A stretch of DNA of 64,000 nt from Echinicola strongylocentroti (GTDB lineage: Bacteria > Bacteroidota > Bacteroidia > Cytophagales > Cyclobacteriaceae): the NCBI RefSeq assembly GCF_003260975.1, contig NZ_CP030041.1, positions 1,907,001 to 1,971,000 on the forward strand, written 5' to 3'. Shown here piece after piece: positions 1-9,446 of the stretch. The notes under the pieces were generated by a model. It searched no databases and had not been told where the DNA came from. It saw nothing but the letters and a program-made list of their open reading frames with translations. The first letter of the stretch is position 1, and each line of letters starts with the position of its first letter. The translations under genes and the position numbers were made by a program.

Positions 1-232
1 AATGATTGTACTTCAGTCCTTTTTCCAGCGCAAAAAGACTTTTAGGATATTTTTTGAAAGCTACCAAATAATAAATGATATGCTGCCGCACCCATTCCTC
101 AGGTGTCAAAACCAAATATTTCTTTCGTAAGGCGTCAAAAATAGTTAATTTCCCACCTTCTGCGGTAATTTGGAAATCAGTAGTTGGCAAATTAAGCGCA
201 ACATTAAGAAAAGGATAATCTGCTGCTGTCAT
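1..232 (-). CDS. HsdR N-terminal-domain-like protein, truncated by window edge
   Basis: The minus strand reads an open frame from an ATG at 232 to the left edge of the window (77 codons). It begins MTAADYPFLNVALNLP and contains LTPEEWVRQHIIYYL and KYPKSLFALEKGLKY. This pattern is typical of the small Bacteroidota proteins that carry the N-terminal domain of type I restriction HsdR subunits, a nuclease-fold domain found alone without the helicase. The product and the lack of a helicase part are inferred from family memory, because the C-terminus lies outside the window. It is divergent from the amidohydrolase gene, with about 50 bases between the two start codons, so the promoters must be compact or overlapping. 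No hsdM or hsdS gene is visible nearby, which argues against an ordinary restriction locus. Confidence 0.7.
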   Translation of the reverse strand, partial: MTAADYPFLNVALNLPTTDFQITAEGGKLTIFDALRKKYLVLTPEEWVRQHIIYYLVAFKKYPKSLFALEKGLKYNH

Positions 233-283
233 GCCACAAATATCCAAGCTTATTAGATGATTTTAAAACTAAGTTCAACAAAA

Positions 284-1915
284 ATGAAAAGAATTTATTC
301 CCTCCTGATCGGTTTATCCTTTTTGCTATTGGCCTGCAATAAAAAAGAGCCCGCCGACCTTATCGTCCACAACGGGCTAGTTTACACCGTCAACAGCGAT
401 TTTGACCAAGCCACAGCCTTTGCTGTAAAGGACGGAAAATTCCTGGAAGTCAATTCCAATGAGAACATTCTCCAGAAATATTCCTCCTCAAAAACCATTG
501 ACCTAGAAGGCCAATTTGTATACCCTGGGCTAATCGACGCACACACCCACTTTTATCGGTACGGTACTGGGCTCAAGGTAGCCGATCTCACGGGCATATC
601 GTCCTTCCAATCCTTAGTAGAAACCGTCAAAGAGCACAGAAAAGAACACCCTGACCTAGCTTGGATACTGGGCAGGGGCTGGGACCAAAATTTATGGCCT
701 GAAAAGGAATTTCCTGAAAAAAGCTTACTGGACAAGGCCTTTCCCGACACCCCTGTGCTACTTACCCGAATAGATGGGCACGCAGCCATAGCCAACCAAA
801 AGGCGCTGGATCTCGGCGGCATATCGGCCAATACCTCTATCTTAGGAGGCAAAGTGATACTGAAAATAGGACAACCGACCGGTGTATTGATAGACAATGC
901 CATCGATCAGGTATCTTCAAAAATCCCTGACATCACCATCGATGCCGCTCGTCAAGCGCTCTTGGACGCACAGAAAAATTGCTTCGCAGTGGGGCTGACC
1001 ACAGTGGTAGATGCCGGGCTGGACAAATCCACCATAGACCTCATCGAAAGCATGCAGCAGGAAGGTAGCCTCAAAATGCGCGTCTATGCCATGATCAACC
1101 CTACTGAGAAAAACAAAGCTCATTATTTCGAAAAAGGACCTTTCCAAAACGAATCACTTACCGTAAGGAGTTTTAAGATTTATGGAGATGGGGCTTTGGG
1201 ATCAAGGGGCGCATCACTCCTTGCACCGTACCATGACGCTCCCAACGAACTGGGCTTTCTCTTGAATACTCCCGAAAACTTCCTATCCCTGGCCCAGGAA
1301 ATCCACGCACATGGCTTCCAAATGAACACCCACTGCATTGGTGATTCAGCAAACAGAACCTTATTGGACATCTATGCAAAGGTGCTTATGGGAAAAAACG
1401 ATCAGCGGTGGAGGATCGAACATGCCCAAGTCGTCCACCCTCAAGATATCCAGAAATTTGCTAAATTCAACATCATCCCTTCCGTCCAACCTACCCATGC
1501 CACCTCCGACATGTACTGGGCAGAAGACCGACTAGGACACGAGCGGATCAAACATGCCTATACCTACAAAGACCTCATGCAACAGAATGGATTGATCGCA
1601 CTGGGAAGTGATTTCCCAGTAGAAAACATCAATCCACTATTTGGGTTTCATGCGGCCATTGCCCGTCAAGACGACAACAACTGGCCAAAAGGCGGATTCC
1701 AACCAGAAAACAGCCTCACTCGTGAACAAGCACTGAAGGGAATGACCATCTGGGCGGCATATGCCAATTTTGAAGAACACCTTAAAGGCAGCATTGAAAA
1801 AGGCAAGCTAGCAGACTTTATCATCACCAAAAAAGACCTGATGACAGCTCCAGAAGAAACCCTGAGGGACATCAAGGTACAAGCTACCTTCCTTGGAGGA
1901 GAAAAGGTGAATTAA
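284..1915 (+). CDS. amidohydrolase family lipoprotein (YtcJ-like, Amidohydro_3)
   Basis: The protein has 543 residues from the ATG at 284. An in-frame ATG at 257 exists, but the later one places a clean lipoprotein signal (MKRIYSLLIG, then LLLAC with Cys18) at the N-terminus, so it is preferred. After the lipobox comes the small beta-sandwich of metal-dependent amidohydrolases (DLIVHNGLVYTV), then the metal-binding DAHTHF motif (His87, His89), HCIGD, the RIEHAQ segment and GSDFPVE with the likely catalytic Asp. The order and length fit the YtcJ/ExeF group, whose substrates are mostly unknown; hydrolysis of an amide or imine in the periplasm is the family expectation. It is monocistronic, facing the helix-hairpin-helix gene tail to tail. 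The substrate cannot be told from the sequence. Confidence 0.9.
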   Translation: MKRIYSLLIGLSFLLLACNKKEPADLIVHNGLVYTVNSDFDQATAFAVKDGKFLEVNSNENILQKYSSSKTIDLEGQFVYPGLIDAHTHFYRYGTGLKVADLTGISSFQSLVETVKEHRKEHPDLAWILGRGWDQNLWPEKEFPEKSLLDKAFPDTPVLLTRIDGHAAIANQKALDLGGISANTSILGGKVILKIGQPTGVLIDNAIDQVSSKIPDITIDAARQALLDAQKNCFAVGLTTVVDAGLDKSTIDLIESMQQEGSLKMRVYAMINPTEKNKAHYFEKGPFQNESLTVRSFKIYGDGALGSRGASLLAPYHDAPNELGFLLNTPENFLSLAQEIHAHGFQMNTHCIGDSANRTLLDIYAKVLMGKNDQRWRIEHAQVVHPQDIQKFAKFNIIPSVQPTHATSDMYWAEDRLGHERIKHAYTYKDLMQQNGLIALGSDFPVENINPLFGFHAAIARQDDNNWPKGGFQPENSLTREQALKGMTIWAAYANFEEHLKGSIEKGKLADFIITKKDLMTAPEETLRDIKVQATFLGGEKVN

Positions 1916-1998
1916 GAACAGCTAAATTGAACCCGAAATAAGCATAAATTGTGTCGAAGACACATGGAAAGCTGGCATCAGTGACACATTCGCCCTAC

Positions 1999-2694
1999 CT
2001 ACTCTAAGTTAAGGTAGGGCTTCACCCTCTCCAGCCACTCCTTGGAAAAAATCTTAATACGGAGCAAGTCATCCAAGGACCGGTACTGACCGTGCTGTTC
2101 GCGGTAAGCGACAATGACTTTGGCCTCACCGTACCGAATATAAGGATGAGCAGCTAATTCTTTAGGACTGGAAGTATTCAATGGAAGCTGCTGATAGATG
2201 GCTGGCGTAAAGGAAAAGTACTCAAACACCCTTTTGGCCACATCCATCTTAAGCCCATACACGTCAAGCAATTGCTCCTTTTGGTGCAGCCCACCCAAGC
2301 TTTGGCGAAATTTCACTATCCTTCCTGCCAGTGTAGGCCCAATACCCGGAACCACTTGCAACACCGCCGAGTCAGCTTCTGCAAAATCCATTTTCATTAA
2401 TTCAGGTCTTCTCTCCCGATAATCCTCCCAGCTCCCGGTATCGAAGACCGCCCGTCGATCTCCTATTTGCTGAAACAGCGCTCCTGAATCCCGCTCCACG
2501 ACAGCGGACAAACTATCTACCTTCAGCAAATAACCTTGATAGATGTCCTCAGATGACTGATGGCCATACCACGCCAATAGCCTTGGAATGATCGCAAGGA
2601 AAGTCAATACAGGAATCACCAGCACAAACCCCTTGGATTCACGCTGCGTAAAGCCCAAATAGCTTCTTAAAAAGTATCGTAATTTCTTTTTCAT
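1999..2694 (-). CDS. membrane-anchored helix-hairpin-helix protein (ComEA-like)
   Basis: The start is taken at MKKKLRYF (2694), giving 231 residues; an ATG 24 bases upstream is also possible. A single hydrophobic segment (GFVLVIPVLTFLAII) near residues 22-36 anchors the protein, leaving the rest outside the cytoplasm. Two helix-hairpin-helix regions follow: VLQVVPGIGPTLAGRIVKFR and a second around PYIRYGEAKVIVAYREQHG. HhH units usually bind DNA without sequence specificity. In Bacteroidota such proteins are annotated as ComEA-like, but a role in DNA uptake is only inferred. It converges on the amidohydrolase; the 84-base gap has a small GTGTC/GACAC hairpin near 1951-1963 and no clear T-tract. 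Confidence 0.8.
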   Translation of the reverse strand: MKKKLRYFLRSYLGFTQRESKGFVLVIPVLTFLAIIPRLLAWYGHQSSEDIYQGYLLKVDSLSAVVERDSGALFQQIGDRRAVFDTGSWEDYRERRPELMKMDFAEADSAVLQVVPGIGPTLAGRIVKFRQSLGGLHQKEQLLDVYGLKMDVAKRVFEYFSFTPAIYQQLPLNTSSPKELAAHPYIRYGEAKVIVAYREQHGQYRSLDDLLRIKIFSKEWLERVKPYLNLE

Positions 2695-2942
2695 AGTAGT
2701 TATTCTATCCTTTGGCATCTAAATTCTGCCAAATAAAAAATGCTGTACAAGGCACCTCTTCTCCATTACTCCCCTGCTCATAGATTTTGTCAATACCTCA
2801 TAAAATAATCATATTGGAATTATTTTCAAAATTTTATCATTATTGCAGTGAATTCTGATCAAAAAACACCGAATTACTATTTAGACAGATTTTAAATTAA
2901 TAAGAGCAGGTCGAAATAATTCATTTCGTGGAGTTTCTGTAA

Positions 2943-2950
2943 TAAATTTG
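2943..2950 (+). promoter_or_regulatory. -7 promoter element of hemA
   Basis: TAAATTTG matches the Bacteroidota -7 consensus TAnnTTTG exactly and lies 21 bases before the hemA start codon. No good TTTG -33 box is seen at the expected spacing, so the promoter is only partly supported. Confidence 0.5.
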
Positions 2951-2971
2951 TAATATCTAAAAGTACCAATA

Positions 2972-4240
2972 ATGCAGCATAAGTTTAGCGCCATAAGTCT
3001 TTCCTATAAAAACGCCCCGGTGGAAATCAGGGAAATTATAGCACTGGACGACAAGGCCATACAATCTCTACTGGTAAAACTGAAGGAGTTCTTCAACGTG
3101 AAGGACACCTTGATTTTATCTACCTGTAACAGGACAGAGGTGTATTATGCGCATGAGCTGGATCTTAGTACAGAGATCATTAAGCTGATCGGTACCGAAA
3201 AAGGCCTACATAATGTGGTCTCCTATCTTGAGTACTTCACCATTATCCAAGACGAAAAAGAGGCCATTGAGCACCTTTTTAAAGTCTCCATGGGGCTGGA
3301 AGCGCAGGTAGTGGGAGACATGCAGATATCCAACCAGGTAAAACGGGCTTATCAAGCTTCTGCAGACCTTGAAATGGCAGGTCCCTTCCTCCACCGATTG
3401 ATGCACACCATTTTCTTCACGAACAAGAGAGTGGTACAAGAGACAGCTTTTCGGGACGGAGCGGCTTCTGTTTCTTATGCTGCAGTAGAATTGATAGAAG
3501 GGCTCACTTCCAACACTATCAATCCCAGAATCCTACTTCTTGGACTGGGAGAAATAGGTGAAGATGTGGCCAAAAACATGGTTTATCTCCCCAATGCCCA
3601 AGTAACCCTTACCAACAGAACCCACGAAAAGGCAATTCAAATGGGTGCAGAGCTAGGGTTTAAAGTTGTTCCTTTCGAAAAAGCACTTGAGGCCATGCAA
3701 GAGGCAGACGTAGTGGTTTCCTCCATTTCGGCATCCAAGCCATTCATCACCAAGTCCCTTGTCAAGGAATTTGACATCAAGAGCTATAAACTATTCGTCG
3801 ACCTATCTGTGCCCCGTAGCATAGAAACGACCTTGGAAGATGTACCCGGCGTATTATTGTATAATGTCGACAATATCCAGAGCAAAGCTACAGAAGCTCT
3901 TGAAAAAAGACTCGCTGCTGTACCGCAAGTAGAAAATATTATCAAAGAAAGTATTGAGGAGTTTTACAGCTGGAAAAAAGAAATGATGGTATCCCCGACC
4001 ATCAACAAGCTCAAAAATGCCTTGGAACAAATCCGCATGGAAGAACTGGAGCGGTACATGAAAAACGCCAGCAAAGAAGAATACGCTGTCATCGACAAGA
4101 TCACCAAAAGCATGATGCAAAAGATCATCAAAGTACCTGTGGTACAGCTAAAAGCAGCATGCAAGAAAGACCAGGCGGAAGGAATGATCGACATCATTTC
4201 TGATCTATTCGATCTGGAAAGAGAAAACACCAATCACTAA
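2972..4240 (+). CDS. hemA: glutamyl-tRNA reductase
   Basis: This enzyme reduces glutamyl-tRNA(Glu) to glutamate-1-semialdehyde with NADPH, the first step of the C5 heme pathway. The 422-residue length is normal. The catalytic motif LSTCNRTEVYY carries Cys52. The substrate segment GLEAQVVGDMQI and the Rossmann motif LLLGLGEIGEDVAKNM of the NADPH domain follow, then the helical dimerisation domain. The next pathway enzyme, hemL, is in the same window at 19918-21207 on the other strand. hemA stands alone, with a -7 element upstream and a strong hairpin terminator downstream. Confidence 0.97.
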   Translation: MQHKFSAISLSYKNAPVEIREIIALDDKAIQSLLVKLKEFFNVKDTLILSTCNRTEVYYAHELDLSTEIIKLIGTEKGLHNVVSYLEYFTIIQDEKEAIEHLFKVSMGLEAQVVGDMQISNQVKRAYQASADLEMAGPFLHRLMHTIFFTNKRVVQETAFRDGAASVSYAAVELIEGLTSNTINPRILLLGLGEIGEDVAKNMVYLPNAQVTLTNRTHEKAIQMGAELGFKVVPFEKALEAMQEADVVVSSISASKPFITKSLVKEFDIKSYKLFVDLSVPRSIETTLEDVPGVLLYNVDNIQSKATEALEKRLAAVPQVENIIKESIEEFYSWKKEMMVSPTINKLKNALEQIRMEELERYMKNASKEEYAVIDKITKSMMQKIIKVPVVQLKAACKKDQAEGMIDIISDLFDLERENTNH

Positions 4241-4264
4241 AATAAAGGGACAGTCATCTCATAA

Positions 4265-4310
4265 ACATCTGATGGTAATTGGAGCACCAATATGAGTCAG
4301 ATGTTTTTTT
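4265..4310 (+). terminator. terminator of hemA
   Basis: ACATCTGA (4265-4272) pairs with TCAGATGT (4297-4304), with a further TGGT/ACCA pair inside, and a run of T follows to 4310. It lies just after the hemA stop codon. Confidence 0.85.
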
Positions 4311-4325
4311 GTTTATCAGACATTT

Positions 4326-4357
4326 TTTGAAAAACATAAGCATTAGGCTTACTTTAG
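4326..4357 (+). promoter_or_regulatory. Bacteroidota-type promoter of the WG-repeat gene
   Basis: TTTG at 4326-4329 is followed after 20 bases by TACTTTAG at 4350-4357, one mismatch from TAnnTTTG. The spacing fits the Bacteroidota sigma factor consensus, and the start codon is 24 bases further on. Confidence 0.55.
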
Positions 4358-4381
4358 AGACAAAATTAAAATACTACTTCA

Positions 4382-5947
4382 ATGTCAACAGTAACAGGTA
4401 AATGGGCACTGGCCTTTTCATTGCTCATCGCTTCATTGGGATCGGCCTTTGCTCAAATGTACGAAGTGTACAACCCACAACTTGAGCTGATCCAAAAGAT
4501 CAACAACGACCACATTTTCCTCCTGAGCGAATCCATCCGAGTAAGTGATAAAGATCAACACCTCAAACTTCTCAACCCTAACTACGAACCATTTTTGGAA
4601 CTGGAAGGATCTTCCATTTACCAATACCTGAGCCCTTGGATCCTTGTAGAGCAAGACGGAAAACTTGGCGCTTATCATGAATATGGGGAGCTGATCATGA
4701 AACCCGATTATGATCACATCGATACGCGGTACAACGAACTTCTCGGCAAAAAGGGAAACACCTTTTACCACTATGACATCGGATCAAAAACCCTGCAGGC
4801 ATTAGGCTCCTTTCAAGAAGCCCACATTGCCAAAAATGGCCAAATCATCGCAAAAACACCCGCTGGCTACCAGTTGCCCTTGTCCGACAGCCCACAACAG
4901 GTTTACCAACACTTGGAATCAGTATCCAATGGCACGATCCTTTCACATGGGTCCAGCGGATATGGCTTGATCAACAGAGAAGGAGAGTATATCCTTGCCC
5001 CCGTCCTCGACACTCTCCAACACCTGGAAGATGAATTTTTCTTTGGCTATAACGAAAACCAGTACATGCTCATCAAGGCCACTGAAGACGATGCCAAAAT
5101 AGAGTACAGCAGCTACCATAAAATAATCGTGAAAAATGACGTAATCCTAGAGTACATCCACGGCCGCTTACGACGGATCATGAAAAACGACGGTATCCTC
5201 CTTGACATCATGGGCATGGCAGATGTAGTCAGAATCGATGCGGACCATTACAATGTCTATTTCAAAAACGGAAAAGTGGGGCTTTTGGACAGTAAAGGCA
5301 TCTGGCAGGTGGTTCCAGCAGACAGTATTACAGCTATCCAACCCGGAAATGAAGAGCGTTTCGGGGCATTACAAGACAGGCATTATGGCTATGTAAACAG
5401 GGCTGGGAAATGGATCATCCCGCACCAATATGAAGGTACTAAAAAGTTTTCTGAAGGGCTAGCCGCTGTCAAAGACCATGGCGCCTGGGGCTATATCGAC
5501 AGCCATGGCAGCATGATAATCCCTGCCCAGTATGATGATGCCAGCGAATTTCACAACGGCCTGGCCATTGTCAAAAAAGACGGAAATGCCAACCTTATCG
5601 ATCGCAGTGGAAAAGAAATCCTTAAGGAGTATTATCAACATATCGCTCTATCGGACGACCACTATTATATTACAGAAAACAACGGATCCTTTGGAATGAT
5701 CGACCCAACTGGTAAAGAAATCGTCACGCCAACATTCCAATCAGTAAGAAGGGAAGGCTACGATAAGATCATCGTCCAAAAAAACGGGCGTTTCGGCATT
5801 ATCAACGAAACTGGAGAAGCTCTTTTGCCTGTTTATTACCAAGACATCATCATCGACAATAGCAACCAAAAAATACTCGCTGAAGACATCTATAAGCCAA
5901 TTATCACGGAAGATGACAGCAAAAAGAAGAGAAAGAAAAAAGACTAA
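4382..5947 (+). CDS. secreted WG-repeat protein
   Basis: This 521-residue protein starts with a signal peptide (MSTVTGKWALAFSLLIASLG, likely cut after SAFA near residue 24). It then consists of WG-type beta repeats. Clear units include GYGLINREGEYILAP, HYGYVNRAGKWIIPHQYEG, AWGYIDSHGSMIIPAQYDD, SFGMIDPTGKEIVTPTF and RFGIINETGEALLPVYY. The C-terminus is strongly basic (KKKRKKKD). WG repeats form beta-rich scaffolds probably used for binding; no enzyme motif is present and the partner is unknown. It has its own promoter and a terminator pair downstream. Confidence 0.88.
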   Translation: MSTVTGKWALAFSLLIASLGSAFAQMYEVYNPQLELIQKINNDHIFLLSESIRVSDKDQHLKLLNPNYEPFLELEGSSIYQYLSPWILVEQDGKLGAYHEYGELIMKPDYDHIDTRYNELLGKKGNTFYHYDIGSKTLQALGSFQEAHIAKNGQIIAKTPAGYQLPLSDSPQQVYQHLESVSNGTILSHGSSGYGLINREGEYILAPVLDTLQHLEDEFFFGYNENQYMLIKATEDDAKIEYSSYHKIIVKNDVILEYIHGRLRRIMKNDGILLDIMGMADVVRIDADHYNVYFKNGKVGLLDSKGIWQVVPADSITAIQPGNEERFGALQDRHYGYVNRAGKWIIPHQYEGTKKFSEGLAAVKDHGAWGYIDSHGSMIIPAQYDDASEFHNGLAIVKKDGNANLIDRSGKEILKEYYQHIALSDDHYYITENNGSFGMIDPTGKEIVTPTFQSVRREGYDKIIVQKNGRFGIINETGEALLPVYYQDIIIDNSNQKILAEDIYKPIITEDDSKKKRKKKD

Positions 5948-5959
5948 GCTACAAAAAAC

Positions 5960-6010
5960 AATCGGTCATCAGTACTCAGCTAAAAACTGAATCTTGATGA
6001 CCGATTTTAT
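5960..6010. terminator. bidirectional terminator between WG gene and floA
   Basis: AATCGGTCATCA (5960-5971) pairs perfectly apart from one offset base with TGATGACCGATT (5995-6006). T-rich sequence follows on the plus strand and an A-run precedes it (T-run on the minus strand), so it can serve both converging genes. Confidence 0.8.
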
Positions 6011-6012
6011 TT

Positions 6013-6049
6013 AACCCGCATTCTACCCAAGGCTTGGAATGCGGGTTTT
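6013..6049. terminator. second terminator hairpin next to floA
   Basis: AACCCGCATTC (6013-6023) pairs with GAATGCGGGTT (6037-6047), 11 bases perfect, followed by TTT on the plus strand. It lies immediately beside the previous hairpin and just downstream of the floA stop codon. Confidence 0.7.
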
Positions 6050-6062
6050 ATATTATATCAAT

Positions 6063-7067
6063 CTATTTTTTATCTCCTTTGGACTTGTCATTGCCCTTGT
6101 CGTCAGGCTTGGCGATGGACTCCCTCATACCTGTGTCGGATTTGATGTTTTCCATTTTATAATAGTCCATTACACCGAGATTTCCAGACCTGAAAGCCTC
6201 TGCCAATGCCTTGGGCACCTCTGCTTCTGCTTCGATTACCTTGGCCCTCATTTCCACATTACGGGCTTTCATTTCCTGCTCAAGCGCTACGGCCATCGCC
6301 CTTCTTTCCTCGGCCTTAGCTTCGGCCACCTTAAGGTCAGCAGATGCTTGGTCGATCTGCAGTTTGGCACCAATGTTCGTCCCCACATCAATATCGGCGA
6401 TGTCAATGGACAATATTTCAAATGCCGTCCCCGCATCCAGTCCACGCTGCAGCACTAGCTTGGAGATTTTATCTGGATTTTCCAACACGCTCTTGTGCGT
6501 AGCCGCCGAACCAATGGAGGTCACAATCCCCTCACCTACCCTGGCCAAAATGGTATCTTCACCAGAACCACCTACCAACTGGGCAATATTCGCACGAACA
6601 GTCACCCTTGCTTTGGCGATCAGCTGGATACCGTCGGCCGCTACAGCCGCCACATTGGGCGTATTGATCACTTTGGGATTTACAGAAATCTGCACCGCTT
6701 CAAACACGTCCCTTCCTGCCAAATCAATCGCTGTGGCTTGCTTAAAAGTCAAGGTAATATTAGCCTTATCAGCTGAAATCAACGCCCTGATGACATTGGG
6801 AACGTTCCCTCCTGCCAAATAATGTGTTTCAAGCTCATTGGTGGTGAGGTCCAAGCCTGCCTTGGTGGCAGTGATCAGGGAATTGACAATAATACTGGGG
6901 GGGACTTTCCGGATCCTCATCCCTATCAACTCACCTATTCCTACTTTTACATTGGCAAAAATCGCAGTAATCCATAAGTTTACTGGCACAAAATAAAGGA
7001 AGATGAACAGTAATATCAGTCCTCCAAAAGCTGCAATTAAGATAATTGCTGAATTAGCTATTTCCAT
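6063..7067 (-). CDS. floA: flotillin-like protein FloA
   Basis: This 334-residue membrane scaffold of the SPFH superfamily organises ordered membrane domains. An N-terminal hairpin segment ([20 protein letters not shown]) is followed by a FloA-type core ([60 protein letters not shown]). A charged Ala/Glu coiled coil follows ([20 protein letters not shown]) and a Lys-rich tail ([11 protein letters not shown]). It starts 6 bases after the stop of the nfeD gene, so the two are an operon; NfeD-type proteins are the known partners of flotillins. Confidence 0.95.
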   Translation of the reverse strand: MEIANSAIILIAAFGGLILLFIFLYFVPVNLWITAIFANVKVGIGELIGMRIRKVPPSIIVNSLITATKAGLDLTTNELETHYLAGGNVPNVIRALISADKANITLTFKQATAIDLAGRDVFEAVQISVNPKVINTPNVAAVAADGIQLIAKARVTVRANIAQLVGGSGEDTILARVGEGIVTSIGSAATHKSVLENPDKISKLVLQRGLDAGTAFEILSIDIADIDVGTNIGAKLQIDQASADLKVAEAKAEERRAMAVALEQEMKARNVEMRAKVIEAEAEVPKALAEAFRSGNLGVMDYYKMENIKSDTGMRESIAKPDDKGNDKSKGDKK

Positions 7068-7073
7068 AGTTTC

Positions 7074-7532
7074 TTATTTAATGATAATTCTGTTGTATTC
7101 AAGTTGCTGGATCTCTACGTCCTGTCCAGCAGGAATAAACCCCGAATTGGACTTTACTTCATAAATCGTATCACCAAACTCCGCCTTGCCATAGGGCTTG
7201 ATATCAGACACTGTCTTCCCCCTTAGCCCGACTTGAAGCCCTTCCAAACGATCATCATACGTACGGCTAGAGATAGTGTCTTTCAGCGAAAATCGCTTCC
7301 ACACGCCGGATTTGAAGCCATAAAAAATCACACCCACGTTGGTCATAGCCGTAAGACCCAGTACCCAAAGGGCTGTCGATGAATCATAATTTACAAAAGT
7401 AAGGTAAACTCCAAGTGCACTAAAGGCCAATCCCAAAATCCCCACCACGGTAGTTCCTGGAACAAAAATCACTTCCAGAAGGATAAGTATCAACCCTAGT
7501 ACCAATAATCCGAGAATAAGCGCCCAAGTCAT
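7074..7532 (-). CDS. short NfeD-type membrane protein
   Basis: The 152-residue protein has transmembrane segments (LILGLLVLGLILILLEVIFV, a short loop, VVGILGLAFSALGVYLTF, and a third near LWVLGLTAMTNVGVIFYG). A C-terminal OB-fold NfeD domain follows (LRGKTVSDIKPYGKAEFGDT, FIPAGQDVEIQQLE). It lacks the ClpP-like protease domain of long NfeD proteins. It lies directly upstream of floA, the arrangement seen across bacteria, and probably helps place or stabilise FloA. Confidence 0.9.
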   Translation of the reverse strand: MTWALILGLLVLGLILILLEVIFVPGTTVVGILGLAFSALGVYLTFVNYDSSTALWVLGLTAMTNVGVIFYGFKSGVWKRFSLKDTISSRTYDDRLEGLQVGLRGKTVSDIKPYGKAEFGDTIYEVKSNSGFIPAGQDVEIQQLEYNRIIIK

Positions 7533-7832
7533 GGTTCGTTGTTAATTGTTCTGCTCAAATTAGATAGATTTTTTGGATTTAGGAAATCCACCCATTTAAA
7601 TTCCCTTAAAAATAAAGAAGGCCAGAACCCAACATTAGCAAATCCTGCTATGTCACATTCCAGCCTCCCCATATTCTCTGATGGCTTATAAAAGTGAGGA
7701 TTACAAATCCCCGCTATTCGAATCCGGAACAGCTTAATGGAGTCAGCAACTCAAAGCTTACCAGTACTAGAGCAGAGCCTCAGCACCGCTACGCATATAC
7801 CTCAAGACTCACATCCCGCTACTTTATTCCAA
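7533..7832. other. 300-base intergenic stretch, no gene
   Basis: No credible coding region is seen. The stretch contains a small palindrome (GGATTACAAATCC near 7700) that resembles a GGATTATAAATCC-type palindrome near 53850, probably debris of a dispersed repeat. The promoter of nfeD-floA should lie at its left end, but I could not identify it. Confidence 0.4.
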
Positions 7833-9314
7833 TCAATAAGCTTTGGCAAACAACACCCTCCCGCTGGAAGGATTACCGGTAAGGATACACTTCCCTGCTT
7901 CTTTAACTTGATCCAATGGAATGCACCTAATAGTAGCCTTGGTCAATTCTTTGATTTTTTCCTCAGTTTCGGAAGTCCCGTCCCAATGGGCTGACACAAA
8001 ACCGCCTTTTCCTTCAAGCACCTCTTGGAACTCCTCCCAAGTCTCCACGGGGGTCGTTTTTTCTTCCCTAAACTGAAGTGCCTTCTGGTAAATAGACTCT
8101 TGAATCTCATCCAACTTTGCGGTGATATAACTACCTATATTCACCTCACCCAAATTGACCATTTCTTTGGTAAGCGTATCTCTTCGGGCTATTTCTATGG
8201 TATTGTTGGCGAGGTCCCGCGGCCCCATTGCGATTCTTAACGGCACCCCTTTTAGCTCATATTCTGCAAATTTCCAACCCGGCTTATGGGTGTCACGGTG
8301 GTCAAAATGCACCGAAATACCAAGTGGCTTCAATTCATCCATGACTTCATGAGCCTTTTCTTCCACTGCTAGTAATTCCTCCTCGCTTCTGAATATCGGC
8401 ACGATCACCACTTGGATAGGTGCCAATTTCGGAGGCAACACCAAGCCGTTATCATCGGAATGCGCCATGATCAAGGCCCCCATCAAACGTGTACTCACGC
8501 CCCAAGAAGTACCCCACACATGCTCCAACCCTCCTTCTTTGGTGGCGAATTTCACGTCGAAGGCCTTGGCAAAATTTTGCCCTAAGAAGTGTGACGTGCC
8601 AGCTTGAAGCGCCTTACCATCCTGCATCATAGCTTCGATGCAGTAAGTTTCTTCAGCTCCTGCAAAGCGCTCGTTAGCGGTTTTAATACCCTTCACCACT
8701 GGAACGCCCATATATTCCTCGGCAAACTGTCCATAGATATTCATCATCAACTCCGTCTCCTCCTCTGCTTCCTTTCTGGTGGCATGTGCCGTGTGGCCTT
8801 CTTGCCATAAAAATTCCGCTGTTCTCAGAAACAGTCGGGTTCTCATTTCCCATCTCACCACATTGGCCCATTGGTTTACCTTTAGGGGGAGATCTCGGTA
8901 AGATTGAACCCAGTTTCGGTAGGTACTCCAGATTACGGTCTCAGAAGTTGGTCGCACGATCAACTCCTCTTCAAGTTTGGCATCAGGATCTACGATCACG
9001 CCTTTACCATCTTCATCATTCTTTAGACGATAGTGGGTCACCACAGCACATTCCTTCGCAAATCCCTCTACATGACTGGCTTCTTTGGACAAATAGGATT
9101 TTGGAATGAACAAAGGGAAATAGGCATTGCTATGTCCCGTGTCCTTAAACATTTTATCCAGTTGTTGTTGCATTTTTTCCCAAATGGAATAGCCATAAGG
9201 CTTGATCACCATGCATCCTCTAACGGCCGAATTCTCCGCCAGATCGGCCCTTTTCACCAATTCATTGTACCACTGTGAGTAGTCTTCACTTCTTTTTGGC
9301 AGTCCTTTGCTCAT
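7833..9314 (-). CDS. proS: prolyl-tRNA synthetase (type without editing insert)
   Basis: This enzyme charges tRNA(Pro). At 493 residues it is the shorter class II form shared with archaea and eukaryotes, lacking the large editing insertion of the longer bacterial type. Class II motif 2 is seen in [20 protein letters not shown], followed by [25 protein letters not shown] and LGWGVS-like segments ([20 protein letters not shown]) contain motif 3 and Pro-binding parts. The anticodon-binding domain (PIQVVIVPI) and a C-terminal extension ending in FAKAY complete the family pattern. It stands alone, with a -7 element about 57 bases upstream of its start. Confidence 0.97.
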   Translation of the reverse strand: MSKGLPKRSEDYSQWYNELVKRADLAENSAVRGCMVIKPYGYSIWEKMQQQLDKMFKDTGHSNAYFPLFIPKSYLSKEASHVEGFAKECAVVTHYRLKNDEDGKGVIVDPDAKLEEELIVRPTSETVIWSTYRNWVQSYRDLPLKVNQWANVVRWEMRTRLFLRTAEFLWQEGHTAHATRKEAEEETELMMNIYGQFAEEYMGVPVVKGIKTANERFAGAEETYCIEAMMQDGKALQAGTSHFLGQNFAKAFDVKFATKEGGLEHVWGTSWGVSTRLMGALIMAHSDDNGLVLPPKLAPIQVVIVPIFRSEEELLAVEEKAHEVMDELKPLGISVHFDHRDTHKPGWKFAEYELKGVPLRIAMGPRDLANNTIEIARRDTLTKEMVNLGEVNIGSYITAKLDEIQESIYQKALQFREEKTTPVETWEEFQEVLEGKGGFVSAHWDGTSETEEKIKELTKATIRCIPLDQVKEAGKCILTGNPSSGRVLFAKAY

Positions 9315-9370
9315 GAGTAAAATTTGTTGTTTTCGAAAAACTCTTTAACTTTCGTCCCTATTTTGGGGAG

Positions 9371-9378
9371 CAAATATA
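9371..9378 (-). promoter_or_regulatory. -7 promoter element of proS
   Basis: The minus strand reads TATATTTG here, an exact TAnnTTTG match, 57 bases before the proS start codon. No clear TTTG box is seen upstream. Confidence 0.45.
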
Positions 9379-9446
9379 ATTTAAAAAAATATAACCCTCC
9401 CCCCATGAGCACGTATATAGTGTTACGAGTTGTAAACTAAATGATT

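Noticed and set aside
7695..7745. A tRNA-like ATTCGAATCC segment
   Set aside because: The T-loop-like string is not accompanied by acceptor, D or anticodon stems; the nearby palindrome fits a repeat remnant better.
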